A stretch of DNA of 9,857 bases from Pseudomonadota bacterium. GTDB lineage: Bacteria > Pseudomonadota > Gammaproteobacteria > CAMYNG01. Both the position numbers and the translations under genes were made by a program. The stretch is taken from the NCBI GenBank assembly GCA_020347585.1, contig CP070733.1:849390-859246 (forward strand). The letters run 5' to 3'. This document shows, in pieces, positions 1 through 6,985 of the stretch; within the stretch, counting starts at the first letter, position 1; each line of letters begins with the position of its first letter. Below the pieces are notes generated by a model. The model was not told where the DNA came from and made no database searches. It saw nothing but the letters and a program-made list of their open reading frames with translations.

Positions 1-124
1 AATGGCCCTCCAGATCGCTGCGGACCTCTCATAGGCTTAACCAAAAAAAACGAAAAAATAACAATACGTTGTACATTCCATCACATTGCGTACGGTAACT
101 TTCCGCTGCCCGGCGGGTCAAAAA

Positions 125-153
125 TTGCAGGACTGGCTTATGTAACCTAAATT
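125..153 (+). promoter_or_regulatory. Candidate sigma-70 promoter of the operon
   Basis: TTGCAG at 125-130 (matches the first three bases of TTGACA) and TAAATT at 148-153 (four of six to TATAAT) are separated by exactly 17 bases, with the first start codon about 28 bases after the -10 box. It is the best-placed promoter-like pair in the only non-coding region ahead of the gene run. Both boxes are imperfect, so this is a prediction by eye. A weaker alternative is TTGTAC at 69-74 with TACGGT at 91-96. Confidence 0.35.
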
Positions 154-160
154 TAAGTTA
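143..160. promoter_or_regulatory. 18-bp near-palindromic operator candidate
   Basis: TAACCTAAATTTAAGTTA reads the same on both strands except for one mismatched base pair (the fifth position from each end). It overlaps the predicted -10 box, the classical position for a repressor that blocks RNA polymerase. It does not match the E. coli FadR site or the Pseudomonas PsrA-type GAAAC/GTTTC site as I know them, so the cognate regulator is unknown; a TetR- or GntR-family acyl-CoA-responsive repressor would be typical for such an operon. That identification is inference. Confidence 0.35.
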
Positions 161-180
161 GGGCCCGTGGCATCTGCGGT

Positions 181-1158
181 ATGAAACCGAGTCTGAAAAC
201 GAGGTTGGTGCGTTGGCTCTCACATTGGCTCACCCGTGAGCGCCCGCCGTCCAACAGCAACGCACCAATGTGCAATTTCGAGCGCCTGCGCTACGAAATC
301 AGGCCGGGCGATGTCATTCTCGTTGAAGGGCGCAGCCAGGTTTCCCGTGTCATCAAGAATATTACCCAGAGCGCCTGGACCCACGCCGCGCTGTACATCG
401 GTCGGGTGTACGACATTCACGATCCCGCGCGTCGTGAGCAACTGCGCACGCACTACCATGGCGACCCGAACCAGCAATTGATCATCGAAGCTCTGCTGGG
501 GGAAGGCACGGTGGTGCATCCGCTCAGCAAGTACCGCAACGAACACCTGCGCATCTGCCGTGCCCGCGGCATTGCACCTGATGACGCCCAGCGCGTGATC
601 GAATACGCGATTGGGCGCCTCGGCACCGACTATGACCTGCGCCAATTGCTGGACCTGGCGCGATTCATGTTCCCATATGGAATTTTGCCTAGGCGCTGGC
701 GCTCGTCCCTGTTCAGCCACAATGCGGGGGCACCCACACGCACGGTGTGTTCGACTATGCTGGCCGAGGCATTCCATGCAGTGCATTTCCCGATGCTGCC
801 GTTCACAGAGCGATCCGAACACGGCACTATTAACCTTCACCAGCGCAACCCGCGCCTGTACACACCGCGGGACTTCGACTACTCGCCCTACTTCGACATC
901 ATCAAGTACCCCTATTTTGACTTGGATGATGTCGCATCCTACCGACGCCTGCCCTGGAGCGACAAGAGACGCTACTGCAACGATCCGAACGACTGCTATA
1001 TCGCTCCACCGCCGCAGGACGCACATGACGCGGGCAGCGCACATCGCGACGGTCAACAGGAGTTACCTGCACAGGTCAGCAAACAATCGCCGCCTCGTGC
1101 GGCGCGGTCGATCAATCTATTGAACCACGCCGTGCGGGCAAAGAGGAAAACCGCATGA
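181..1158 (+). CDS. YiiX/YebB-like permuted NlpC/P60 cysteine hydrolase (peptidase C92 family)
   Basis: A 325-residue protein resembling the YiiX/YebB-like (peptidase C92) branch of the NlpC/P60 superfamily, in which the catalytic order is permuted so that His precedes Cys. Visible signatures are the N-terminal GDVILVEG strand (about 43-50), WTHAALYIG with candidate catalytic His68, the acidic LIIEALLGEG segment with Glu103, and VCSTMLAEAF with candidate nucleophile Cys190. Members cleave amide or peptide bonds, and the related LRAT proteins act on lipid acyl groups; the substrate here is unknown. No signal peptide is seen: residues 1-18 form a basic amphipathic helix, suggesting a cytoplasmic protein that may touch the membrane. 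Residues from about 270 are low-complexity and basic at the end, making it longer than E. coli YiiX (about 200). No strong Shine-Dalgarno precedes the ATG; a later ATG at 268 is possible but would remove the helix. Its stop overlaps the fadE start (ATGA), implying coupled translation. Confidence 0.8.
   Translation: MKPSLKTRLVRWLSHWLTRERPPSNSNAPMCNFERLRYEIRPGDVILVEGRSQVSRVIKNITQSAWTHAALYIGRVYDIHDPARREQLRTHYHGDPNQQLIIEALLGEGTVVHPLSKYRNEHLRICRARGIAPDDAQRVIEYAIGRLGTDYDLRQLLDLARFMFPYGILPRRWRSSLFSHNAGAPTRTVCSTMLAEAFHAVHFPMLPFTERSEHGTINLHQRNPRLYTPRDFDYSPYFDIIKYPYFDLDDVASYRRLPWSDKRRYCNDPNDCYIAPPPQDAHDAGSAHRDGQQELPAQVSKQSPPRAARSINLLNHAVRAKRKTA
1142..1147 (+). promoter_or_regulatory. Ribosome binding site of fadE
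   Basis: AGAGGA lies seven bases before the ATG at 1155, inside the end of the upstream gene. It supports this ATG as the fadE start and an overlap of four bases with the preceding gene. Confidence 0.65.
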
Positions 1159-3584
1159 ACAATCCTGTGCGTTACCTGCAATTTTCCGGCGCGTTGTTGT
1201 TAATCGCGGTTATCGATTTACTGCCCGCGCCTTGGCAGATCGCGGTCGTGTTGCTGGTGGTCATGCACCTTGCGCTACCACACTGGCGCCGGCCAGGCAT
1301 CGCACTGGTTCCCGCCGCCACCAGCGAAACGATTTACGACTGGCGGCTACGTTGGATATCAGAGCCGGCGCTGCGCTTGGTTCGACGCGCGTTGCCGCGC
1401 ATGTCGCGCACTGAACGCGAGGCGCTCGATGCCGGTACCGTATGGTGGGACGGCGAACTGTTTAGTGGCAAGCCGCGCTGGCGCCTATTACGTCAGCAAG
1501 AACCGCCGACACTGACACGGGAAGAGCAGGCGTTTCTCGATGGCCCGGTCGAGGAGCTATGCCGCATCGTCGATGACTGGGAAGTCACCCACGAGCGGCA
1601 CGATCTACCGCCGAAGGTCTGGCATTTCATCAGGGACAACGGCTTCTTCGGCATGATCATCCCGCGCACCTATGGCGGTCTGGAGTTTTCCGCACTGGCG
1701 CATTCCGCGGTCGTCATGAAGATCGCCACACGCAGTGTCTCGGCAGCGGTCACAGTGATGGTCCCCAATTCGCTGGGGCCGGCCAAGTTACTGCTCGAAT
1801 ATGGCACAGAGGAGCAAAAGGACCACTACCTGCCGCGCCTCGCGCAAGGTAAGGAGGTTCCCTGCTTCGCCCTGACCAGTCCGGAGGCCGGCAGTGACGC
1901 CGGCGCCATCCCCGACTTCGGCATCGTATGCCGGCAGGACTTTGAGGAACACAAGGACGTACTGGGCATAAAACTTACTTGGGAGAAACGCTATATCACT
2001 CTTGGACCGGTGGCCACACTGCTGGGCCTGGCGTTCAAGTTGTATGACCCGGACCACCTGCTCGGCGAGGAGGAAGACCTTGGCATCACCCTGGCACTGA
2101 TTCCCACCGATACCGCGGGGGTCGTGATCGGCAGACGTCATATGCCGCTCAACCAGGTTTTCATGAACGGACCCAACAGCGGCAAGGATGTATTTGTTCC
2201 CATCGAGTGGATCATCGGCGGACTGGCATATGCCGGTCAGGGCTGGCGCATGCTAATGGAATGTCTGGCCGACGGACGTTCGATTTCGCTACCGGCACTT
2301 GGCACCGGCGCAGGCAAACTTGCGAGCCGGGCAGTAGGTGCCTATGGACGCATACGCCGTCAGTTCAAGCAACCCATCGGCCGCTTCGAGGGCGTGCAGG
2401 AAGCGCTGGCGCGCATCGGCGGTTATACCTACATGATGGACTCGGCACGCGTACTTACCGCACGGGCCATAGACAGCGGCGAGAAACCCTCAGTGATCTC
2501 CGCCATCGTCAAGTACCACCTGACCGAGGGCATGCGCCGCGTGGTCAATGACGCCATGGACGTGCTCGGCGGTGCCGGGATCTGCCTCGGGCCGCGCAAC
2601 CTGTTGGGCCGCACCTACCAGGCGGTACCGATCAGCATCACCGTCGAGGGCGCCAACATCCTTACGCGCACGATGATCATTTTCGGCCAAGGTGCCGTGC
2701 GTTCGCACCCGTATATCTTCCACCTCATGGAGGCGGCCAGTAACGAAGAATCGGAAAAGTCGCTGCAGAAATTTGACCGCGCCCTGTTCGGCCACATGCG
2801 CTATCTGCTCGGCAACTTGCTGCGCACGTTTTTCCATGCCACCACCGGCGCACGCTTTGCGCGTGTTCCAGGGCGCGGTTCGGTGCGCCGGTACTATCAA
2901 CACCTCACGCGCATGAGCGCGTCGTTCGCGTTGCTCGCCGATGCCGCCATCCTTACCCTCGGCGGTTCCTTAAAACGGCGCGAACGCATTTCGGGGCGGT
3001 TGGCCGATGTTATCAGCCAGTTGTACCTGGCCTCGGCGGCACTGCAGCGCTTCAACGATCAGGGCGAGCCGCAGGAAGACTTGCCGTTCGTGCGCTGGGT
3101 TTGCGACCAGTCACTGCATACGATTCAGAGCAGCCTGAGCGGTGTGTTGTCCAACTTACCCAACCGCCCGGTGGCATGGATGCTGCGTTGGGTGATATTT
3201 CCGTACGGACGGCGCTTCAATCCGCCAACTGATCGCCTTGGCCAGGAGATCGCCGAGATGCTGCTGGCGCCCTCCGCCGCGCGCGATCGTCTGACCGACG
3301 GCATGTTCATCCCGACCGGTCTCGAAGATCAACTCGGGAGAATCGAAGATGCATTGGATAAGGTCATCCGCGCCGAGTACGTGGAGCGCAAGCTGCGCAA
3401 GGAACTGGCGCAATCCATCGACACGTATCGCAGCATCGATGACCTCGTTACGGCAGGGCTCGCACAGGGAATACTCGATGCGAGCGACGCTGAGCTTATA
3501 ACAAGCGCCGACGCAGCACGCCGCGAGGTCATCCGGGTGGATGACTTCCCGAATGATCTGGGCAAGGAGGCAGACCATGACTGA
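1155..3584 (+). CDS. fadE: Acyl-CoA dehydrogenase FadE (membrane-anchored long form)
   Basis: Catalyses the first step of beta-oxidation, FAD-dependent conversion of acyl-CoA to trans-2-enoyl-CoA, passing electrons to a flavoprotein not encoded here. At 809 residues it matches E. coli FadE (814) in length and along its whole course. Two hydrophobic segments at about 8-23 and 27-42 predict an N-terminal membrane hairpin. MSRTERE and WWDGELF lie in the FadE-specific N-terminal part; EEQAFLDGPVEELCR and YGGLEFSA follow. ALTSPEAGSDAGAIPD (flavin/substrate region, TSPEAGSD at 241-248) and ITVEGANILTRTMIIFGQG (carboxylate of VEGAN at Glu498, the expected catalytic base) are intact. The region from about 520 onward is the C-terminal domain peculiar to the FadE family, with RYYQHL and GGSLKRRERISGRL. 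The gene overlaps its neighbours on both sides (4 and 8 bases), so it is an internal operon gene. Confidence 0.96.
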   Translation: MNNPVRYLQFSGALLLIAVIDLLPAPWQIAVVLLVVMHLALPHWRRPGIALVPAATSETIYDWRLRWISEPALRLVRRALPRMSRTEREALDAGTVWWDGELFSGKPRWRLLRQQEPPTLTREEQAFLDGPVEELCRIVDDWEVTHERHDLPPKVWHFIRDNGFFGMIIPRTYGGLEFSALAHSAVVMKIATRSVSAAVTVMVPNSLGPAKLLLEYGTEEQKDHYLPRLAQGKEVPCFALTSPEAGSDAGAIPDFGIVCRQDFEEHKDVLGIKLTWEKRYITLGPVATLLGLAFKLYDPDHLLGEEEDLGITLALIPTDTAGVVIGRRHMPLNQVFMNGPNSGKDVFVPIEWIIGGLAYAGQGWRMLMECLADGRSISLPALGTGAGKLASRAVGAYGRIRRQFKQPIGRFEGVQEALARIGGYTYMMDSARVLTARAIDSGEKPSVISAIVKYHLTEGMRRVVNDAMDVLGGAGICLGPRNLLGRTYQAVPISITVEGANILTRTMIIFGQGAVRSHPYIFHLMEAASNEESEKSLQKFDRALFGHMRYLLGNLLRTFFHATTGARFARVPGRGSVRRYYQHLTRMSASFALLADAAILTLGGSLKRRERISGRLADVISQLYLASAALQRFNDQGEPQEDLPFVRWVCDQSLHTIQSSLSGVLSNLPNRPVAWMLRWVIFPYGRRFNPPTDRLGQEIAEMLLAPSAARDRLTDGMFIPTGLEDQLGRIEDALDKVIRAEYVERKLRKELAQSIDTYRSIDDLVTAGLAQGILDASDAELITSADAARREVIRVDDFPNDLGKEADHD
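3564..3570 (+). promoter_or_regulatory. Strong ribosome binding site of the thiolase gene
   Basis: AAGGAGG, an almost perfect Shine-Dalgarno sequence, lies six bases before the ATG at 3577. It decides the thiolase start against an in-frame ATG at 3541 that has no such site. It sits within the last codons of fadE. Confidence 0.8.
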
Positions 3585-4920
3585 TACCCCCGCCACCGCC
3601 GGTACCCCGACCCGCAAACGCAGTACCGGCGCGCGCCGCGCGCGCGCAGTATTTATCGTCGACGGCAGCCGCGCACCTTTTCTCAAGTCCGGCGCTAAGC
3701 CCGGCGTATTCGCCGCAGCCGACCTGGCAATTGGCTGCGCGCGGCCACTGCTGGCACGCCAGCCGTTTGAGGCCGATGCCTTTGACGAGGTGGTGCTCGG
3801 CTGCGTGATGCCCGGCCCCGATGAAGCCAATATCGCGCGCGTCGTCGCGTTGCGCCTGGGGTGCGGCAAGCACGTTCCGGCGTGGACTGTGCAACGCAAC
3901 TGCGCCTCGGGCATGCAAGCGCTGGACAGCGCGGCGCACGACATTGCTGCGGGCCGCGCCGACCTGGTGCTGGCCGGCGGCACAGAGGCCATGAGCCGCG
4001 CGCCGGTGCTGCTCAACGATGCCATGGTGGCGTGGCTTGGCGAGTTCTACGCGGCGAAAACCGTCGGCCGCAAGCTCGCGACGTTCGGCCGACTGCGACC
4101 GAACTACCTCAAGCCCGTCATCGCGCTATTGCGCGGCCTGAATGACCCCATTGTTGGACTGTCGATGGGACAAACCGCCGAGAACCTCGCCCACCGGTTC
4201 GGCATCGATCGCGCCGAAATGGACAGCTTCGCGTTGCGCAGCCACCAACGACTGGCCCATGCGCAAGACAATGGACTGCTGCAGGAGATCGAACCGCTCT
4301 ACGACTATAAGGGCCGGTTCTACGTCGCTGATAACGGCGTGCGCCGCGACACCGATATGGAGCAGTTAGGCCGGCTCAAGCCAGTGTTCGACCGTCCGTT
4401 CGGCAACGTTACCGCCGGGAACAGCGCCCAGGTCACCGACGGTGCTGCCATGCTGATCCTGGCAAGTGAGGCGGCGGTCAAACAGCACAACCTGTCGGTA
4501 CTGGGCCGCATTGTCGACAGCGAATGGGCAGGGCTGGAACCGGCACAGATGGGCCTTGGCCCGGTACACGCCAGCACGCCGCTGCTCAAGCGAAACAAGC
4601 TGAAACTCGACGACGTCGACTACTGGGAGATCAACGAAGCCTTTGCCGCGCAGGTGCTCGCCTGCCTCGCCGCATGGGAAGACAAACAATACTGCAAGGA
4701 CGAGCTGGGGCTCGCGCGCCCGCTCGGCACAGTCGACCAAGACCGCCTCAATGTCGACGGCGGCGGCGTCAGCCTCGGACACCCGGTGGGTGCAAGCGGC
4801 GCCCGCATCGTCCTGCACCTGTTGCGTGTGATGGAACGCAACGCGGCGCAACGTGGCATCGCCACGCTGTGTATCGGCGGGGGCCAGGGCGGCGCTATGC
4901 TCCTGGAGCGTGCCGCATAG
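3577..4920 (+). CDS. fadI: 3-ketoacyl-CoA thiolase (FadI-like, beta subunit of the fatty-acid oxidation complex)
   Basis: Last step of each beta-oxidation turn: CoA-dependent cleavage of 3-ketoacyl-CoA into acetyl-CoA and a shortened acyl-CoA. The 447-residue protein has all thiolase signatures: RNCASGMQALDSA with nucleophile Cys109, NEAFAAQ at 353-359, GGGVSLGHPVGASGAR with His402, and LCIGGGQGGAM with the second catalytic Cys432. An insertion-like stretch around residues 155-190 (KLATFGRLRPNYLKP) aligns with the corresponding loop of E. coli FadI and mitochondrial HADHB rather than FadA. Being placed before the hydratase/dehydrogenase gene also follows fadI-fadJ order, not fadB-fadA. The first 25 or so residues are a basic, Ala/Thr/Arg-rich extension absent from E. 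coli FadI. The protein is slightly longer than FadI (436). General acetyl-CoA acetyltransferase activity is an alternative label. Confidence 0.9.
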   Translation: MTDTPATAGTPTRKRSTGARRARAVFIVDGSRAPFLKSGAKPGVFAAADLAIGCARPLLARQPFEADAFDEVVLGCVMPGPDEANIARVVALRLGCGKHVPAWTVQRNCASGMQALDSAAHDIAAGRADLVLAGGTEAMSRAPVLLNDAMVAWLGEFYAAKTVGRKLATFGRLRPNYLKPVIALLRGLNDPIVGLSMGQTAENLAHRFGIDRAEMDSFALRSHQRLAHAQDNGLLQEIEPLYDYKGRFYVADNGVRRDTDMEQLGRLKPVFDRPFGNVTAGNSAQVTDGAAMLILASEAAVKQHNLSVLGRIVDSEWAGLEPAQMGLGPVHASTPLLKRNKLKLDDVDYWEINEAFAAQVLACLAAWEDKQYCKDELGLARPLGTVDQDRLNVDGGGVSLGHPVGASGARIVLHLLRVMERNAAQRGIATLCIGGGQGGAMLLERAA

Positions 4921-4943
4921 CTGCCTGCCAAGAGGGTAGAGAA

Positions 4944-6983
4944 ATGACCCATAGCCTCAAGCACTGGCAACACGAGCGCGACGCCGACGGTATCGCATGG
5001 CTCACACTGAACAGGGCCAACAGCAGCACCAACGTCCTGTCCAGTCCGGTTATCCTGGAGTTTGGCAAGCTGCTGGATGAACTGAAGGCCGATCCGCCTC
5101 GGGGCATCGTGATTCGCTCGGCCAAGGAAGGTGGCTTCATCGCCGGCGCCGATGTCAACGAATTCACGCAATACGCGGACGAATCCGCCGCACTTGAACT
5201 CGTACAGCGTGTGCACGGCATGATGAACACGCTGGAGACACTGCCCTTCCCCACCGTCGCACTCATTCATGGATACTGCCTTGGCGGCGGTCTCGAACTG
5301 GCACTGGCTTGCCGGTACCGCGTCGCCGAGGACAAACCGGCAACCCGCATTGGCCTGCCCGAAGTTCGCCTGGGCATTCATCCGGGATTCGGTGGGACCT
5401 ACCGGACGATTCGCACCATCGGCGCACCCGCGGCGCTCGACGCAATGCTGAGCGGACGCAGCATGTCGGCGCGAGCAGCACGCAAACTGGGACTCGTTGA
5501 CCACGCGGTACCTGAGCGCCATCTCACCGCTGCGGCGCGCAGCCTGATCCTGCGTCCGCCCCCTGCACGCCAACCGGCACGCTGGAAACGCTGGGCAAGC
5601 CACCGCCTGGTCAGGCCGTGGCTGGCGAAGTACCTGATGAGGAAGGTCGCCGCGCGCGCCCCGCGCGCACACTACCCGGCTCCCTATGCGCTGATCGACC
5701 TGTGGGTAAGTCACTACGATGATCCGCCACAGATGCTCGAGGAAGAAGCACGCTCGGTCGCGCACCTGCTGGCCGGCAAGCCCGCGCAAAACCTGATTCG
5801 CGTGTTTCAGCTCCAGGAACGCCTCAAGGGTATTGGTCGCGCGGCCGAATACAGTCCGCGTCACATTCATGTTATCGGCGCCGGGATCATGGGCGGTGAT
5901 ATCGCCGCCTGGTGCGCCGCGCAGGGATTTACGGTATCGCTGCAGGATACCCGGCACGAGGCACTGGCCCGCTCCGTGCAACGCGCCCATCAGCTGTTCA
6001 AGAGGCGGCAAAAGATACCGCGTCTGGTGCAGGCCGCCGCTGATCGGCTGCTTCCCGATCATCAGGGCTGCGGACTGCGCAAGGCGGATATTGTTATCGA
6101 GGCAATCTTCGAAGACGTGCAGGCCAAACAGGATTTGCTGAGATCCATCGAACCACAACTGCGAGACCATTGCATCATCGCGACCAACACCTCGAGCATT
6201 CCGCTCGAGGTTCTTGGCCGCGCGCTGCGGCGCCCCGGGCGCCTGGTCGGCCTTCATTTGTTCAATCGTGTGGCAAAGTTGCCACTGGTCGAAGTGGTAC
6301 ATGGCGAGCAAACCGACACCCAAACCATGCACGACGCGGCGGCCTTCACCCGCGGTATCGATCGCCTGCCGCTGCCAGTGAAAAGCAGCCCGGGCTTCCT
6401 GGTAAACCGCATCCTGATGCCATACCTAATCGAGGCACTCAAGCTACTCGACGAAGGTGTACCTCCCACCGCGATCGACAAGGCTGCGCTGGATTTTGGT
6501 ATGCCGATGGGACCGATCGAACTCGCCGACTCGGTTGGCCTTGACATTGCCCTGCACGTCGCCGAACTCCTGTCAGAGAAAATGAACATCGAGGTTCCCG
6601 AAACGCTTCGCAAGCTGGTCAACCAGAAGCATCTGGGCAAGAAAACCAATCACGGATTCTATGCGTTTAAAAATGGCAGGCCGGTCAAGCCTTCCCTTGA
6701 CAAGAACTACGTTCCGCCTGCCGATTTGCAGGACCGGATGATCCTGCGCATGATCAATGAGGCCGTCGCTTGCTGGCGAGAAGGTATCGTTGATTCTGCA
6801 GAGCTTGTTGACGCGGGTGTTATCTTCGGCACCGGTTTTGTACCATTTCGTGGCGGGCCCCTGCACTACAGCCGCACACGCGGCAGCCAGCAGTTGCACC
6901 AGACATTGGACAGCCTTAGATTGCGCCACGGCGACCGCTTCGCTGCCGATTCCGGGTGGGCTGACTTCGAGAGCCGACAATAA
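4944..6983 (+). CDS. fadJ: Bifunctional enoyl-CoA hydratase / 3-hydroxyacyl-CoA dehydrogenase (FadJ-like alpha subunit)
   Basis: Carries out hydration of trans-2-enoyl-CoA and NAD-dependent oxidation of the 3-hydroxyacyl-CoA. The crotonase half (about 1-200) has FIAGADVNEF, the oxyanion-hole region, GYCLGGGLELAL with Glu118 and GLPEVRLGIHPGFGG with Glu140; both hydratase glutamates (Glu119/Glu139 in E. coli FadB) are kept. A basic linker follows (about 203-249). The dehydrogenase half begins with the NAD-binding VIGAGIMGG at 310-318, then NTSSIPLEVL and the dyad His438 / Glu450 in GLHLFNRVAKLPLVEVV, spaced as in FadB; SPGFLVNRI and KKTNHGFYAF follow, and a second C-terminal repeat ends with FGTGFVPFRGGP. 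At 679 residues it is somewhat shorter than FadJ (714) or FadB (729). The ATG at 4944 was chosen because AGAGGG at 4931-4936 precedes it and homology begins there; the frame is open further upstream only as a shadow of the thiolase gene. Confidence 0.94.
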   Translation: MTHSLKHWQHERDADGIAWLTLNRANSSTNVLSSPVILEFGKLLDELKADPPRGIVIRSAKEGGFIAGADVNEFTQYADESAALELVQRVHGMMNTLETLPFPTVALIHGYCLGGGLELALACRYRVAEDKPATRIGLPEVRLGIHPGFGGTYRTIRTIGAPAALDAMLSGRSMSARAARKLGLVDHAVPERHLTAAARSLILRPPPARQPARWKRWASHRLVRPWLAKYLMRKVAARAPRAHYPAPYALIDLWVSHYDDPPQMLEEEARSVAHLLAGKPAQNLIRVFQLQERLKGIGRAAEYSPRHIHVIGAGIMGGDIAAWCAAQGFTVSLQDTRHEALARSVQRAHQLFKRRQKIPRLVQAAADRLLPDHQGCGLRKADIVIEAIFEDVQAKQDLLRSIEPQLRDHCIIATNTSSIPLEVLGRALRRPGRLVGLHLFNRVAKLPLVEVVHGEQTDTQTMHDAAAFTRGIDRLPLPVKSSPGFLVNRILMPYLIEALKLLDEGVPPTAIDKAALDFGMPMGPIELADSVGLDIALHVAELLSEKMNIEVPETLRKLVNQKHLGKKTNHGFYAFKNGRPVKPSLDKNYVPPADLQDRMILRMINEAVACWREGIVDSAELVDAGVIFGTGFVPFRGGPLHYSRTRGSQQLHQTLDSLRLRHGDRFAADSGWADFESRQ

Positions 6984-6985
6984 CA

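Larger units (their letters stand above)
1..180. other. Upstream non-coding region
   Basis: No convincing gene lies in this stretch. It contains an A-rich tract at about 42-60, then mixed sequence, a candidate promoter at 125-153 and a near-palindrome at 143-160 just before the first gene. The reading frame of the first gene is closed by an in-frame TAA at 154-156, so its protein cannot begin further upstream. A short open stretch that ends with TAG at 32-34 could be the tail of a gene to the left, but it is too short to judge. Confidence 0.6.

Noticed and set aside
2..34. Short open stretch ending in TAG, possibly the tail of a gene to the left
   Set aside because: Only ten codons are visible, which is too little to call a gene or its frame.
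61..72. ACAA-TACG-TTGT inverted repeat upstream of the operon
   Set aside because: Four-base arms are expected by chance in this AT-rich stretch.
220..1056. Minus-strand open frame of 278 residues opposite the first gene
   Set aside because: No family resemblance, whereas the plus-strand frame has the catalytic His and Cys motifs of a known family.
3541..3576. Earlier in-frame ATG for the thiolase
   Set aside because: The ATG at 3577 has AAGGAGG at ideal spacing; the earlier one has no site and would add residues without family similarity.
3156..4025. Minus-strand open frame of 289 residues across the fadE/thiolase junction
   Set aside because: Shadow of two well-supported genes; no recognisable motifs.
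4524..4943. Upstream open extension of the FadJ-like frame
   Set aside because: The first 140 residues are an Arg/Pro-rich out-of-frame reading of the thiolase gene; similarity starts at the ATG at 4944.
4620..6332. Long open reading frame of 570 residues on the minus strand
   Set aside because: It lies opposite the thiolase end and the FadJ-like gene, both with full motif sets. The translation has no recognisable family signature; high GC with strong third-position bias produces such antisense openings.
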